In this document: positions 17,301-24,733 of the stretch, piece by piece
Numbering within the stretch: the stretch's first letter is position 1
Layout: the number at the start of each line of letters is the position of its first letter
Origin: Flavobacteriaceae bacterium 3519-10
GTDB taxonomy: Bacteria; Bacteroidota; Bacteroidia; Flavobacteriales; Weeksellaceae
Assembly (NCBI GenBank): GCA_000023725.1
Contig: CP001673.1
Location: 444,342-508,341 of the forward strand
Direction: 5' to 3'
Length of the DNA: 64,000 nucleotides
The notes under the pieces: generated by a model
Told to the model about the DNA's origin: nothing
What the model saw: the letters and a program-made list of their open reading frames with translations, nothing else
The model's database searches: none
Made by a program: the position numbers and the translations under genes

Positions 17301-17654
17301 TTATGGTTTCCCGATTCTGCCAAGATGGGTGTGATGAAAACTGTCTTCATATTTCAAACCATAACCCAAAATCCTGTCGAACGCTGAATGTGAAAACAGG
17401 ATGATCCCTGAGAGTTCAAGTTCAATAACACTGAAATATTTTCCGGCGACAAATACAAGAATTGCGACCCCCAAATGATGAAACAGGTTGTAGGCGAACG
17501 CACCCGCTTTGTTATTAACCAGGTAGCCCAGCATTGATACGTCCGGTGCAAAGAAAAGACCTGCAAACCACCACCACGAGAGGCCTGTTTGCGTGAATGC
17601 AAAGATACCGATCATTAAAAATGCAGCGGATTCCAGGGTTAAAAGAAGTTTCAT
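17301..17654 (-). CDS. DUF4260 small membrane protein
   Basis: The 117-residue protein matches the DUF4260 pattern: helices at residues ~5-22, 25-45, 55-72 and 76-92, with PDVSMLGYLVNNKAGAFAYNLFHHLG and SHSAFDRILGYGLKYEDSFHHTHLGRIG. Conserved His and Asp residues at the membrane edges suggest a metal or ligand site, but no function is known for the family. It stands alone, upstream of hmgA and divergent from pnp. Confidence 0.85.
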   Translation of the reverse strand: MKLLLTLESAAFLMIGIFAFTQTGLSWWWFAGLFFAPDVSMLGYLVNNKAGAFAYNLFHHLGVAILVFVAGKYFSVIELELSGIILFSHSAFDRILGYGLKYEDSFHHTHLGRIGKP

Positions 17655-17739
17655 AATTATTTGTTTTACAATAGGTGCGTTATTTTACGAATCCGTTACG
17701 GCAGCTCGATTTCTCTTAAAAATTAACCCAAAAAAACCG

Positions 17740-17747
17740 TATATTTG
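17740..17747 (+). promoter_or_regulatory. -7 promoter box for pnp
   Basis: TATATTTG matches TAnnTTTG exactly and predicts a leader of about 64 nt before the ATG at 17815. Confidence 0.55.
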
Positions 17748-17777
17748 CGCACGAAATCTAACGATTAAATATTAACC

Positions 17778-17795
17778 GCACTCAATACGGAGTGC
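17778..17795 (+). promoter_or_regulatory. Hairpin in the pnp leader
   Basis: GCACTC pairs perfectly with GAGTGC around AATACG inside the predicted 5' leader, 20 nt before the start codon. E. coli pnp is autoregulated through a leader hairpin, so this is a candidate for similar control. That parallel is inference. Confidence 0.35.
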
Positions 17796-17814
17796 CAAAG
17801 ACGAACAAATTTTT

Positions 17815-20157
17815 ATGAATGTTCCACAAGCAATTATTGAAACAATTCAATTAAAGGATGGCAGAGAAATCACCATCGAAACAGGGAAGCTGGCAAAACA
17901 GGCCAACGGATCTGTAGTAGTAAGAATGGGCGGCACGATGCTTCTAGCAACCGTTGTAGCCAACAAAGATGCAAGCCCGGGCGTGGATTTCCTTCCACTG
18001 ACGGTAGATTACAGAGAGAAATTCTATTCAGGAGGTAAAATCCCCGGAAACTTTTTCCGTAGAGAAGCCAGACCTTCGGATGAGGAAATCCTTACAATGA
18101 GATTGGTAGACCGCGTTTTGCGTCCGCTTTTCCCGGACGATTTCCACGCTGAAGTTCAGGTGATGATTTCCCTGATTTCCTATGATAAAGAATGTATGCC
18201 TGAAGCACTGGCTGGTTTAGCCGCTTCTGCAGCTATCGCAATTACCGACATCCCTTTCAACGGACCAATGTCTGAGGTTACTGTAGCGAGAATCGACGGG
18301 CAACTTGTTGTAAATCCAAGCAGGGAGAATCTGGATAAAGCAGACCTTAACATCCTTGTAGGTGCTACCAAAGACTCTATCGTAATGGTAGAAGGTGTGA
18401 TGGACGAGATTACCGAAGAGGAAATGATCGAAGCCATTAAATTCGCACACGAAGAAATTAAAGTTCAGGTTGAAGCTCAGGAAAGACTTGCTGAAAGAGT
18501 AGGCAAATCTTTACCGAAAAGAGAATACACCCACGAAAACCACGACGAAGAAATTCGTGAAAAGGTTTGGAAAGATACTTTCGACAAAGTTTACGAAGTA
18601 GCCAAGACACCTTCTGCAAAAGAAGAAAGACACGATAACTTCAAGGCTGTTCTGGAGGAGTTCTTAGCTCAGTATTCAGAAGAAGAACTGGAAACAGTTA
18701 AGCCGTTCGCCAAGATCTATTTCCACGATGTGGAGAAAGAGGCAATGAGACAAATGATCCTGAACGAGAAAATCCGTCTGGATGGCCGTACGCCGGAAAC
18801 TATCCGTCCGATCTGGTCAGAAGTGGATTACCTGCCGGGAGCTCACGGATCTGCAGTATTCACCAGAGGTGAAACTCAGTCTTTAACAGCTGTAACTTTA
18901 GGTTCAGTGAAAGATGCCAATATGGTAGATTCAGTGGCCATCAATTACGACGAGAAATTTTTCCTTCACTATAACTTCCCACCATTCTCAACAGGTGAGG
19001 CAAGACCTTTAAGAGGTACATCAAGAAGGGAAGTAGGACACGGAAACCTTGCACAGCGTGCGCTTTCCAGAATTATTCCGGCAGAAAACCCATATACGAT
19101 CCGTATTGTTTCTGATATCCTTGAATCTAACGGTTCATCTTCAATGGCAACGGTTTGCGCCGGTACATTGGCTTTGATGGACGCGGGTGTACAGATCACG
19201 AAACCGGTTTCAGGTATTGCAATGGGATTGGTAACTGATCCTGAATCAGGTAAATTCACTGTACTTTCCGATATCTTAGGAGACGAAGATCACTTAGGTG
19301 ATATGGACTTTAAAGTAACCGGAACGGCAGACGGAATCACGGCTTGCCAGATGGATATCAAGATCCAGGGACTTTCTATGGACATCATGGAAACGGCACT
19401 GAAACAAGCGAGAGAAGGCCGTCTTCATATCCTTGGTGAAATGCTGAAGACCTTGGATGCACCACGAGTTGATGTTAAACCACACGCTCCGAAAATGGAA
19501 GTACTCGAGATTCCTAAAGAATTCATCGGTGGCGTTATCGGACCTGGCGGAAAAATCATTCAGCAGATGCAGAAAGATTTCCAGACCGTTATCGCGATCG
19601 AAGAAATCGGTGAGATCGGTAGAATTGAAATCTCCGGCGTAAGCAGAGAGAATATCAACGCGACCATCGCAGCCATTAACGAAATTACTTTCGTGCCGAC
19701 TGTAGGCGAAGTTTACAACGGTAGAGTAGTGAAAGTAATGGATTTCGGTGCGTTCGTAGCAATTGCGAAAGGCACTGAAGGTTTGCTTCACATCTCCGAA
19801 ATCGAGTGGGCAAGACTTGACAAAGTTCCTTACAACGAAGGTGATATGGTGGAAGTGAAATTCATGGGTTATGATGACCGTAAGAAAATGAAGCTTTCAA
19901 GAAAAGTACTTCTCGAAAGACCTCCAAGAACCGAGCGTAAGGAAGGTGAAGGCGAAAACCGCGAAAACCGCGACAGCCGTCCGCCAAGAAACGACCGCAG
20001 AGATGGTGGCGACAGAAGAAGAGACGACAACTTCAACCGTGGCAATAACAGACCTGAACACAGTGGTCGCCAGACTGAAAAACCAGCAGGAGAAGACACC
20101 TTCAAGCCGCTGAACGAAAGTGAAAATACAGACGATGTGAAGCCGGAAGGTTTTTAA
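17815..20157 (+). CDS. pnp: Polyribonucleotide nucleotidyltransferase (PNPase)
   Basis: The 780-residue protein degrades RNA 3' to 5' with phosphate. Order of parts: first RNase PH domain (residues ~10-145), helical linker, second RNase PH domain (~330-540, with the acidic active-site motif [15 protein letters not shown] near 488), KH domain ([12 protein letters not shown] near 572) and S1 domain ([18 protein letters not shown] near 630). The C-terminal ~80 residues are an Arg/Asn/Asp-rich tail, probably disordered and RNA-binding. It is longer than E. coli Pnp (711) because of this tail. It has its own promoter and terminator. Confidence 0.98.
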   Translation: MNVPQAIIETIQLKDGREITIETGKLAKQANGSVVVRMGGTMLLATVVANKDASPGVDFLPLTVDYREKFYSGGKIPGNFFRREARPSDEEILTMRLVDRVLRPLFPDDFHAEVQVMISLISYDKECMPEALAGLAASAAIAITDIPFNGPMSEVTVARIDGQLVVNPSRENLDKADLNILVGATKDSIVMVEGVMDEITEEEMIEAIKFAHEEIKVQVEAQERLAERVGKSLPKREYTHENHDEEIREKVWKDTFDKVYEVAKTPSAKEERHDNFKAVLEEFLAQYSEEELETVKPFAKIYFHDVEKEAMRQMILNEKIRLDGRTPETIRPIWSEVDYLPGAHGSAVFTRGETQSLTAVTLGSVKDANMVDSVAINYDEKFFLHYNFPPFSTGEARPLRGTSRREVGHGNLAQRALSRIIPAENPYTIRIVSDILESNGSSSMATVCAGTLALMDAGVQITKPVSGIAMGLVTDPESGKFTVLSDILGDEDHLGDMDFKVTGTADGITACQMDIKIQGLSMDIMETALKQAREGRLHILGEMLKTLDAPRVDVKPHAPKMEVLEIPKEFIGGVIGPGGKIIQQMQKDFQTVIAIEEIGEIGRIEISGVSRENINATIAAINEITFVPTVGEVYNGRVVKVMDFGAFVAIAKGTEGLLHISEIEWARLDKVPYNEGDMVEVKFMGYDDRKKMKLSRKVLLERPPRTERKEGEGENRENRDSRPPRNDRRDGGDRRRDDNFNRGNNRPEHSGRQTEKPAGEDTFKPLNESENTDDVKPEGF

Positions 20158-20178
20158 TCTGAAGACACTATAATAATG

Positions 20179-20207
20179 AACCACCTCGATTTGAGGTGGT
20201 TTTTTTT
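20179..20207 (+). terminator. Intrinsic terminator after pnp
   Basis: AACCACCTC and GAGGTGGTT form a 9-bp stem around GATTT, followed by T through 20207. Confidence 0.9.
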
Positions 20208-20210
20208 GTA

Positions 20211-20381
20211 CCCCGAATTGCATTCGGGGTGACGCATATTCGACTCCTTCGGAGTCGCGCGATGTGCACGCCGTATGCTGTGATGCGCTTACGCTGCGAT
20301 ACAGGTAGTCCGTACTCCCCCGTACTCCCCGACCGCGATTCGGGGTGATGCACATTCGACTCCTTCGGAGTCGCGCGATGT
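20211..20381. repeat. Two direct copies of a double-palindrome repeat downstream of pnp
   Basis: Copies at 20211-20265 and 20327-20381 are 116 bp apart. Each holds a CCCCGA...TTCGGGG hairpin followed by GACTCCTTCGGAGTC, which with flanking C/G is a 7-bp stem around TTC, and then CGCGATGT. Between them is a tandem 10-mer, CGTACTCCCC at 20311-20330. GC content is well above the neighbouring genes. The arrangement is like paired REP sequences and lies next to an IS200-like transposase. Confidence 0.8.
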
Positions 20382-20401
20382 CCTCCCACGCCCACCACGC
20401 C

Positions 20402-20519
20402 GAACTCCGTAGAAGTTCACTTTCCTTAACCCCTCACAAGCGAAGCGCCGTGCGGGGATTACGAGCCTCGGGGCCACGCGCCCACGTCACACCACCCACA
20501 CCGAACTCCGTAGGAGTTC
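20402..20519. repeat. Two GAACTCC-type palindromes at the 3' end of the transposase gene
   Basis: GAACTCCGTAGAAGTTC at 20402-20418 (imperfect) and GAACTCCGTAGGAGTTC at 20503-20519 (perfect 7-bp arms around GTA) are exactly 101 bp apart. The second overlaps the transposase stop codon. Such subterminal hairpins are what IS200/IS605-type TnpA and RAYT enzymes recognise as single strands. Confidence 0.75.
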
Positions 20520-20970
20520 AATTATCCACCCAAAACCATTTGATGTCGTCCTCAATTTCCGCATCCTTCCACAAGCGGTGAATTTCTTCCTGGAAACTTT
20601 CGTTTCTGTGGTGAGTCTGCTGATTTTTAATATAGTTGATCAACATATCTTTCTCTCGGATGGAGTACGTGAACGCACAATATTTAATGCCCCACCCGCG
20701 GAACTCCGGAAAAAGCCCGGATTGTTTCATCCATTTTGAGGAAGCGACTTTAATATCTTTCACCAGATCCGCCAGGGCGACGGAGGGATGCAGGTCAAAA
20801 AGGATGTGCACGTGTTCTTCCATCCCGTTAATTCGGTAGAGGACACAGTTTTTGTTTTTAAGAATACCCCAGATGTAGCGGTACAGTTCCGGCGCATGAT
20901 CAAGCGGAATTGTTTTACCGCTGGATTTAGTGCGGAAGACGAGGTGATACAGAATTCGGGTGTAAGCCAT
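20518..20970 (-). CDS. IS200-like (REP-associated) tyrosine transposase
   Basis: The 150-residue protein has the Y1-transposase architecture of the HUH superfamily: EEHVHILFDL with the His-x-His metal site at residues 53-55, and the catalytic Tyr in MLINYIKNQQTHH at residue 113. Such enzymes cut and join single-stranded DNA at hairpins. The length fits RAYT-type domesticated members as well as IS200 TnpA. There is no tnpB. The stop codon lies inside a perfect palindrome, and more palindromes flank both sides, supporting a REP/RAYT-like unit. It appears intact. Confidence 0.9.
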   Translation of the reverse strand: MAYTRILYHLVFRTKSSGKTIPLDHAPELYRYIWGILKNKNCVLYRINGMEEHVHILFDLHPSVALADLVKDIKVASSKWMKQSGLFPEFRGWGIKYCAFTYSIREKDMLINYIKNQQTHHRNESFQEEIHRLWKDAEIEDDIKWFWVDN

Positions 20971-21029
20971 GGCAAAAATTTCTGCTTATTGTGATGGAAC
21001 AACCTTAAGGGACGCTATCGATACAAAAC

Positions 21030-21062
21030 AACCTTGTCAAGGTTTTGAACCTTGACAAGGTT
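21030..21062. repeat. Large palindrome 5' of the transposase gene
   Basis: AACCTTGTCAAGG pairs perfectly with CCTTGACAAGGTT around TTTTGAA (13-bp stem). Each arm is itself a CCTTGnCAAGG palindrome, so the sequence can fold in alternative ways. It lies about 60 bp before the transposase start and may be its other end or a separate small repeat. The remaining ~250 bp up to the next gene hold a weak TCCGAAG/CTTCGGA hairpin (21226-21247) and a repeated AAGTGGGGAGA, with no convincing gene. Confidence 0.75.
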
Positions 21063-21314
21063 AAACGCCGTGATCAGCTGGCTGAGTTTCTGAAAGTCCG
21101 CCACATTGCGCGCGTGCCCTTACTTCTGATTGTTATGCCATCTTGTTGTGTTTTAGGTTGTTGAGAGGTAAATGTAGAAATTATTTCGGAATGGGTGAGG
21201 TTTTTTTATTGGGTGGTAAAAAATATCCGAAGTGGGGAGACTTCGGAGTTTGGGGTTTGTTGAAGGTGTTTTTTGTAGTGTGCGCAAAGTGGGGAGAGTT
21301 TGTCGAGCGGGCGT

Positions 21315-22703
21315 TTATGAGTTCTCTGTTTTTAAATTATTCACAAATTCGTGAAGGTCTTCATCATACTTTACAATCATTAATTTACAACCGTTCTGAA
21401 CGCATTTTTTCTTTTTAATATTATCTCTATAAATTGTTTTTTTTAAGCCTTCATCTCCCCCAAAATATTTTACCGCTTCATAATGTTGTTTGCCATTATA
21501 TTCAATAGCAAGGTTTAATTCTTTAATAAATATATCAATTCTTTGTCTGCCTAACCATTCAGGACTGTATTGGGATATAATTTCATAGTTTGGAAAAACC
21601 TTTTGTATTAAACTAAATAGTAAACTTTCATTATAGAGACTTCCCACAATATTATATCCTTTTTCTGATCTAATTTTATTCTCAATCAATCGTAAGTTAT
21701 TTTTTAGTTTTTGGTAATACTCACGAATCAAATTTTTGCTAATATTAGTGGTTCCTAAACGTTCTTGAAAACATTGTGCTACATTGCCTTTTACTCCAGC
21801 AGTATACCACCTTTCCAATATTTTAATGCCTAAAATATCTGATTTAAATTCCGGATAAATATTTTCTAAAATTAATTGTTCTTCAAGAAAATCAATCTCA
21901 AAAAACTGTTTAACCTCTTCGCCATTTAAGGAATTTATAAAAATTGTAAAGTCTTCTGATTTCAGCATCTTAGTTGTACTATCTGAAATCTTAATCTTAA
22001 AATTTGGAGAAGTTATATAAGGAAGCGATAGGCTTATTGAATCGTTATTTAGAACATAATTTAATACATCATGCGTATTTATATTTAGATTATTGACTAT
22101 TGTAATAACACTAAATTGAAATGCGTTGAGAAGTTTTAACTTTAATAATGTATTCAGAATATCATTTTCATTTGCTTTAGATCTCACAATTAGTTGAATT
22201 CTTTCAGTAGATGTAAACCATTTGTTTTGTGAAAATGTGTTGCAATAGGTTTTATCGAAAGCGACTAGGTCTTCAATTGATGTTAGAAAATCAAAGAATT
22301 TTAGATTGTAAAAACTATATTTCACTGAGGAATTGACATTATCTATAAAAATCTTGTCGCCATCTGGTATAAGGAGAATAAATACCCATCTATCGCCATC
22401 TATATTTTCAATTACTTTTGAACATGGGAAACAACTCGATTCACTTATTAAATAATTTTTATTCTGGTATGAAATCAATTGGAAAACTTCGCTTTTGCTA
22501 TTTGTGAACCGTATAGGATTAGTAATTACATCTAGATCGTTAATCCCAAGCTGGTGATCATTCTCACTTGAATAAGAATTCAATTCCGTATGAATTGATC
22601 TTAAATCGATTTTGAGATGGTTATCATAGCACTCATTTATTAGCTGAATGGAAGATTTATTGAGATTCTTTACGGGGTTATTATGAAAGTTATAAGTCAT
22701 CAC
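21315..22703 (-). CDS. Unrecognised protein with C-terminal restriction-nuclease-like domain
   Basis: This 462-residue protein is markedly AT-rich compared with its neighbours, a sign of transfer. The first ~300 residues (Asn/Ile/Ser-rich, no signal peptide, no clear membrane helix) match nothing I recognise. Residues ~330-455 look like a PD-(D/E)XK or Vsr-type endonuclease: SLLFSLIQKVFPNYEI, then WLGRQRIDIFI with Asp390 and LAIEYNGKQHYE with Glu401, Lys405 and His407, followed by a basic helix (RDNIKKKKC) and the final strand KLMIVKYDED. This C-terminal layout resembles phage-borne and mobile endonucleases. It is next to the RAYT-like transposase. A defence or selfish-element role is possible but unproven. 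Confidence 0.7.
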   Translation of the reverse strand: MMTYNFHNNPVKNLNKSSIQLINECYDNHLKIDLRSIHTELNSYSSENDHQLGINDLDVITNPIRFTNSKSEVFQLISYQNKNYLISESSCFPCSKVIENIDGDRWVFILLIPDGDKIFIDNVNSSVKYSFYNLKFFDFLTSIEDLVAFDKTYCNTFSQNKWFTSTERIQLIVRSKANENDILNTLLKLKLLNAFQFSVITIVNNLNINTHDVLNYVLNNDSISLSLPYITSPNFKIKISDSTTKMLKSEDFTIFINSLNGEEVKQFFEIDFLEEQLILENIYPEFKSDILGIKILERWYTAGVKGNVAQCFQERLGTTNISKNLIREYYQKLKNNLRLIENKIRSEKGYNIVGSLYNESLLFSLIQKVFPNYEIISQYSPEWLGRQRIDIFIKELNLAIEYNGKQHYEAVKYFGGDEGLKKTIYRDNIKKKKCVQNGCKLMIVKYDEDLHEFVNNLKTENS

Positions 22704-22879
22704 GTAAAGGTCTTTTTAAATTGCCAAATAATTTTATGAATTACCCGATTCTGTTTTTATCAAACTGATCATTGTCATCTTCGTGGCCAACCAAATATAA
22801 ATAAGTTTCGATAATTATGACTCACGAAAATTCGGTAAATAATTGGAACTTTGAACCACGAAAAATTAATAAAAACAAT

Positions 22880-23215
22880 ATGCTTTTAACCCAACTCCAA
22901 ACCTCTCCCGAAACCATCGCTTTCCAAGACGTCATCGCCTACATCCACCAACATTACCATTTCACGCCCACAAAATTCACCAACGGAAATGCGGTGAATG
23001 AAGCGGGGCAAAATAACGGCTCGTGCAAGGTTTTCAGTTTTGCAAAACTTAAAGGGCTCAACGAAGAGGAAACTCTGGCGCTGTTCGGAGATTTCTACCG
23101 GACGGATGTGCTTCAAAATCCCGAAGGTGCAGACCACCAGAACATCCGCAACTTTATGCAATCCGGCTGGGACGGAATTGCTTTTGAAGGTGAGCCGCTG
23201 GCGGAGAAGGAGTAG
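22880..23215 (+). CDS. HopJ type III effector-family protein
   Basis: The 111-residue protein matches the HopJ family named after a Pseudomonas syringae effector but widespread in non-pathogens: FQDVIAYIHQHYHFTPTKFTNG, NEAGQNNGSCKVFSFAKLKGLNEEETLALFGDFYR, and a C-terminal NIRNFMQSGWDGIAFEG. No type III secretion is present, so it is probably a housekeeping cytosolic protein of unknown role. I use the ATG at 22880 (MLLTQLQTSPETI); the upstream in-frame extension is low-complexity and not family-like. Confidence 0.88.
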   Translation: MLLTQLQTSPETIAFQDVIAYIHQHYHFTPTKFTNGNAVNEAGQNNGSCKVFSFAKLKGLNEEETLALFGDFYRTDVLQNPEGADHQNIRNFMQSGWDGIAFEGEPLAEKE

Positions 23216-23270
23216 CGGCCGGTAAATCTTTGGCTTAATTCTTGAAACTCCTTTCCACAAAATAAATATT

Positions 23271-23405
23271 ATGAATCCAGTACTGTTAAGAAAAGTCCTG
23301 ATGTGGGTAGCACCCCTTGCCATCGGTTACGTGATGAAAAAATACGAAGCGAAAAGAGCTAAGAAAACTCAGGATAAAGCATTGGCGCGAAACGCGCACG
23401 CATAA
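23271..23405 (+). CDS. Very small membrane-anchored protein of unknown function
   Basis: A 44-codon frame gives MNPVLLRKVLMWVAPLAIG followed by YVMKKYEAKRAKKTQ and a short Ala/Asn/His tail: one hydrophobic helix and a strongly basic C-terminus. It starts 55 nt after the HopJ gene and is followed directly by a strong terminator, which supports its being a real translated gene. Similar short proteins occur in flavobacteria, as I recall, but I know of no function. Confidence 0.6.
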   Translation: MNPVLLRKVLMWVAPLAIGYVMKKYEAKRAKKTQDKALARNAHA

Positions 23406-23407
23406 AA

Positions 23408-23440
23408 TAAATTCTGTCTCAGTTATTGGGACGGAATTTT
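23408..23440. terminator. Terminator between the 44-residue gene and the nitronate monooxygenase gene
   Basis: AAATTCTGTCTCA pairs with TGGGACGGAATTT (13-14 bp with two T-G wobbles) around GTTAT, followed by T on the plus strand. It separates convergent genes. Confidence 0.8.
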
Positions 23441-23442
23441 TT

Positions 23443-24426
23443 TTAAAGATCGAAGCTTGTCGCTTCGCGGTATTCTTTCAGCAGATTCTCAAAGACTTTT
23501 TCTACCGGCAGTATTTCGTCGATCAAAGCCGACACCTGCCCAATCTCGAGTTCGCCTTCTTCCAGATCGCCTTCGAACATGCCGCGTTTTGCGCGTGCGC
23601 GTCCGAGGGTTTGTTTTAGGGCTTCGGCATCACGGCCTGTTTCATAAAGTTTTTCAAGGTCGTGGAAGAACTTGTTCTTTACGAGTCTTACGGGCGCGAG
23701 TTCTTTAAGCGTGAGCTGAGTGTCACCTTCGTCGAGGGAGATTACCTTGTTTTTCCAGTCGGTGTGTGAGGATGCTTCCTCGGTGGCTGCGAAACGCGAA
23801 CCGATCTGCACGCCGTCGGCACCGAGTATCATCGCGGCTTTCATCTGTGAACCGAGTGCGATTCCGCCTGCGGCGATAAGCGGTTTGGTGATGTGTTTCT
23901 TAACGTTCGGGATGAGGCAGAACGTGGTGGTTTCGTCGCGGCCGTTATGTCCGCCAGCTTCAAAACCTTCCGCAACAATGGCGTCTACACCCGCGTCTTC
24001 GCATTTCATTGCAAACTTGGTGGATGAAACTACGTGCGCTACTTTTAAGCCTTCTTTCTGAAGCATTTGGGTGTAGGTTTTCGGGTTGCCGGCTGAGGTG
24101 AAAACGATTTTCACGCCTTCTTCAAGAATAATTTTTATTACTTCATCCAGATTCGGGTAAAGCATCGGGACATTCACTCCGAAAGGTTTGTCGGTTGCGG
24201 ATTTGCATTTGCGGATGTTTTCGCGAAGGATATCCGGGTACATGCTGCCGGCACCGATGAGTCCGAGACCGCCGCTATTTGAAACGGCTGAGGCCAGACG
24301 CCAGCCTGAATGCCAGATCATGCCGCCCTGAATAATGGGGTATTTTATTTCAAATAAGGAAGAGATCCTGTTTTGGTTTTCGCTGGATATTCTTTTGGCG
24401 ATGCCGAAATCGATGAAGTTGCTCAT
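23443..24426 (-). CDS. Nitronate monooxygenase / NAD(P)H-dependent flavin oxidoreductase
   Basis: The 327-residue TIM-barrel enzyme belongs to the 2-nitropropane dioxygenase family, which oxidises nitronates using FMN. Signatures are YPIIQGGMIWHSGWRLASAVSNSGGLGLIGAGS at the N-terminus, the EGFEAGGHNGRDE loop with the active-site His, and the phosphate-binding PLIAAGGIALGSQMKAAMILGADGVQIGSRF. The substrate in vivo is uncertain; some relatives are enoyl reductases. Its start codon lies 14 nt from a block of heptanucleotide repeats that occupies its promoter region. Confidence 0.87.
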   Translation of the reverse strand: MSNFIDFGIAKRISSENQNRISSLFEIKYPIIQGGMIWHSGWRLASAVSNSGGLGLIGAGSMYPDILRENIRKCKSATDKPFGVNVPMLYPNLDEVIKIILEEGVKIVFTSAGNPKTYTQMLQKEGLKVAHVVSSTKFAMKCEDAGVDAIVAEGFEAGGHNGRDETTTFCLIPNVKKHITKPLIAAGGIALGSQMKAAMILGADGVQIGSRFAATEEASSHTDWKNKVISLDEGDTQLTLKELAPVRLVKNKFFHDLEKLYETGRDAEALKQTLGRARAKRGMFEGDLEEGELEIGQVSALIDEILPVEKVFENLLKEYREATSFDL

Positions 24427-24440
24427 GAGGTAAATTTAAG

Positions 24441-24512
24441 GAAAAAGTAAAAAGTAAAAAGTAAAAAGAGCCAAGTAAAAAGAGCCAGGTAAAAAGGAAA
24501 AAGAGCCAAGGG
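24441..24512. repeat. Heptanucleotide-type tandem repeats upstream of the nitronate monooxygenase gene
   Basis: The block reads about four AAAAAGT units, then AAAAAGAGCCAAGT-type units with variants (GAGCCAGGT, GGAAAAAGAGCCAAG). The GAGCCAA motif recurs at 33153. Being directly upstream of the minus-strand start codon, changes in repeat number could alter promoter spacing. Confidence 0.75.
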
Positions 24513-24583
24513 GAAGAGCGCAGGGAAAAGTAAAAATAGCCAAGGTCAGGAGCGCACGAGAATGACAAACTAGTTTTCTTTTT

Positions 24584-24666
24584 AGCCCCGATTGCAGTGG
24601 CATCCTTTTTTGGTGGCTGAGGCTCTCGAAGCTACCAATAAAGATAGAACGGAAAGCGGGACGGGG
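24584..24666 (+). repeat. Structured intergenic repeat, copy 2
   Basis: AGCCCCG at the left end pairs with the CGGGG at the right end. The centre is a hairpin, TTGGTGGCT (24610-24618) with AGCTACCAA (24630-24638), including one G-U pair. Flanks GTGGCATCCTTT and AAAGATAGAACGGA match copy 1 read on its minus strand. The gap 24427-24733 holds this element, the heptamer repeats and the downstream terminator, and no convincing gene. Confidence 0.7.
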
Positions 24667-24699
24667 ATCGCGGAGAAGCGAGAACTGCGTTGCTCCTAA

Positions 24700-24729
24700 A
24701 AACAAAAATCTCCGCCGGAGCAGAGATTT
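24700..24729 (-). terminator. Intrinsic terminator after the SurA-like gene
   Basis: On the minus strand AAATCTC and GAGATTT flank a GC-rich inner sequence (with an alternative CTCC-GCC-GGAG fold), followed by TTGTTTTT. It lies 5 nt from the stop codon at 24734. Confidence 0.75.
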
Positions 24730-24733
24730 GTAT

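Noticed and set aside
20311..20330. Tandem CGTACTCCCC as a start of a CRISPR-like array
   Set aside because: Only two directly abutting 10-mers with no spacers; nothing else in the window has repeat-spacer structure, and no cas gene is present.
20168..20581. Several open frames over the palindromic repeats beside the transposase
   Set aside because: The translations repeat the same DNA palindromes in different frames and show no domain; they overlap each other on both strands.
21030..21062. Palindrome as a plain transcription terminator
   Set aside because: There is no T-run on either side, and no gene ends just before it on either strand.
21143..21418. 91-codon plus-strand frame in the transposase-nuclease gap
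   Set aside because: It runs antisense into the 3' end of the nuclease-like gene, is Trp/Gly/Phe-rich and has no recognisable protein character.
22880..23215. HopJ homologue as evidence of a type III secretion effector
   Set aside because: No type III secretion genes are present and the family is widespread in free-living bacteria; the name is historical.
24350..24705. Minus-strand frames over the heptamer repeats
   Set aside because: Low-complexity Phe/Leu/Ser translation of the AAAAAGT repeats and the structured element.
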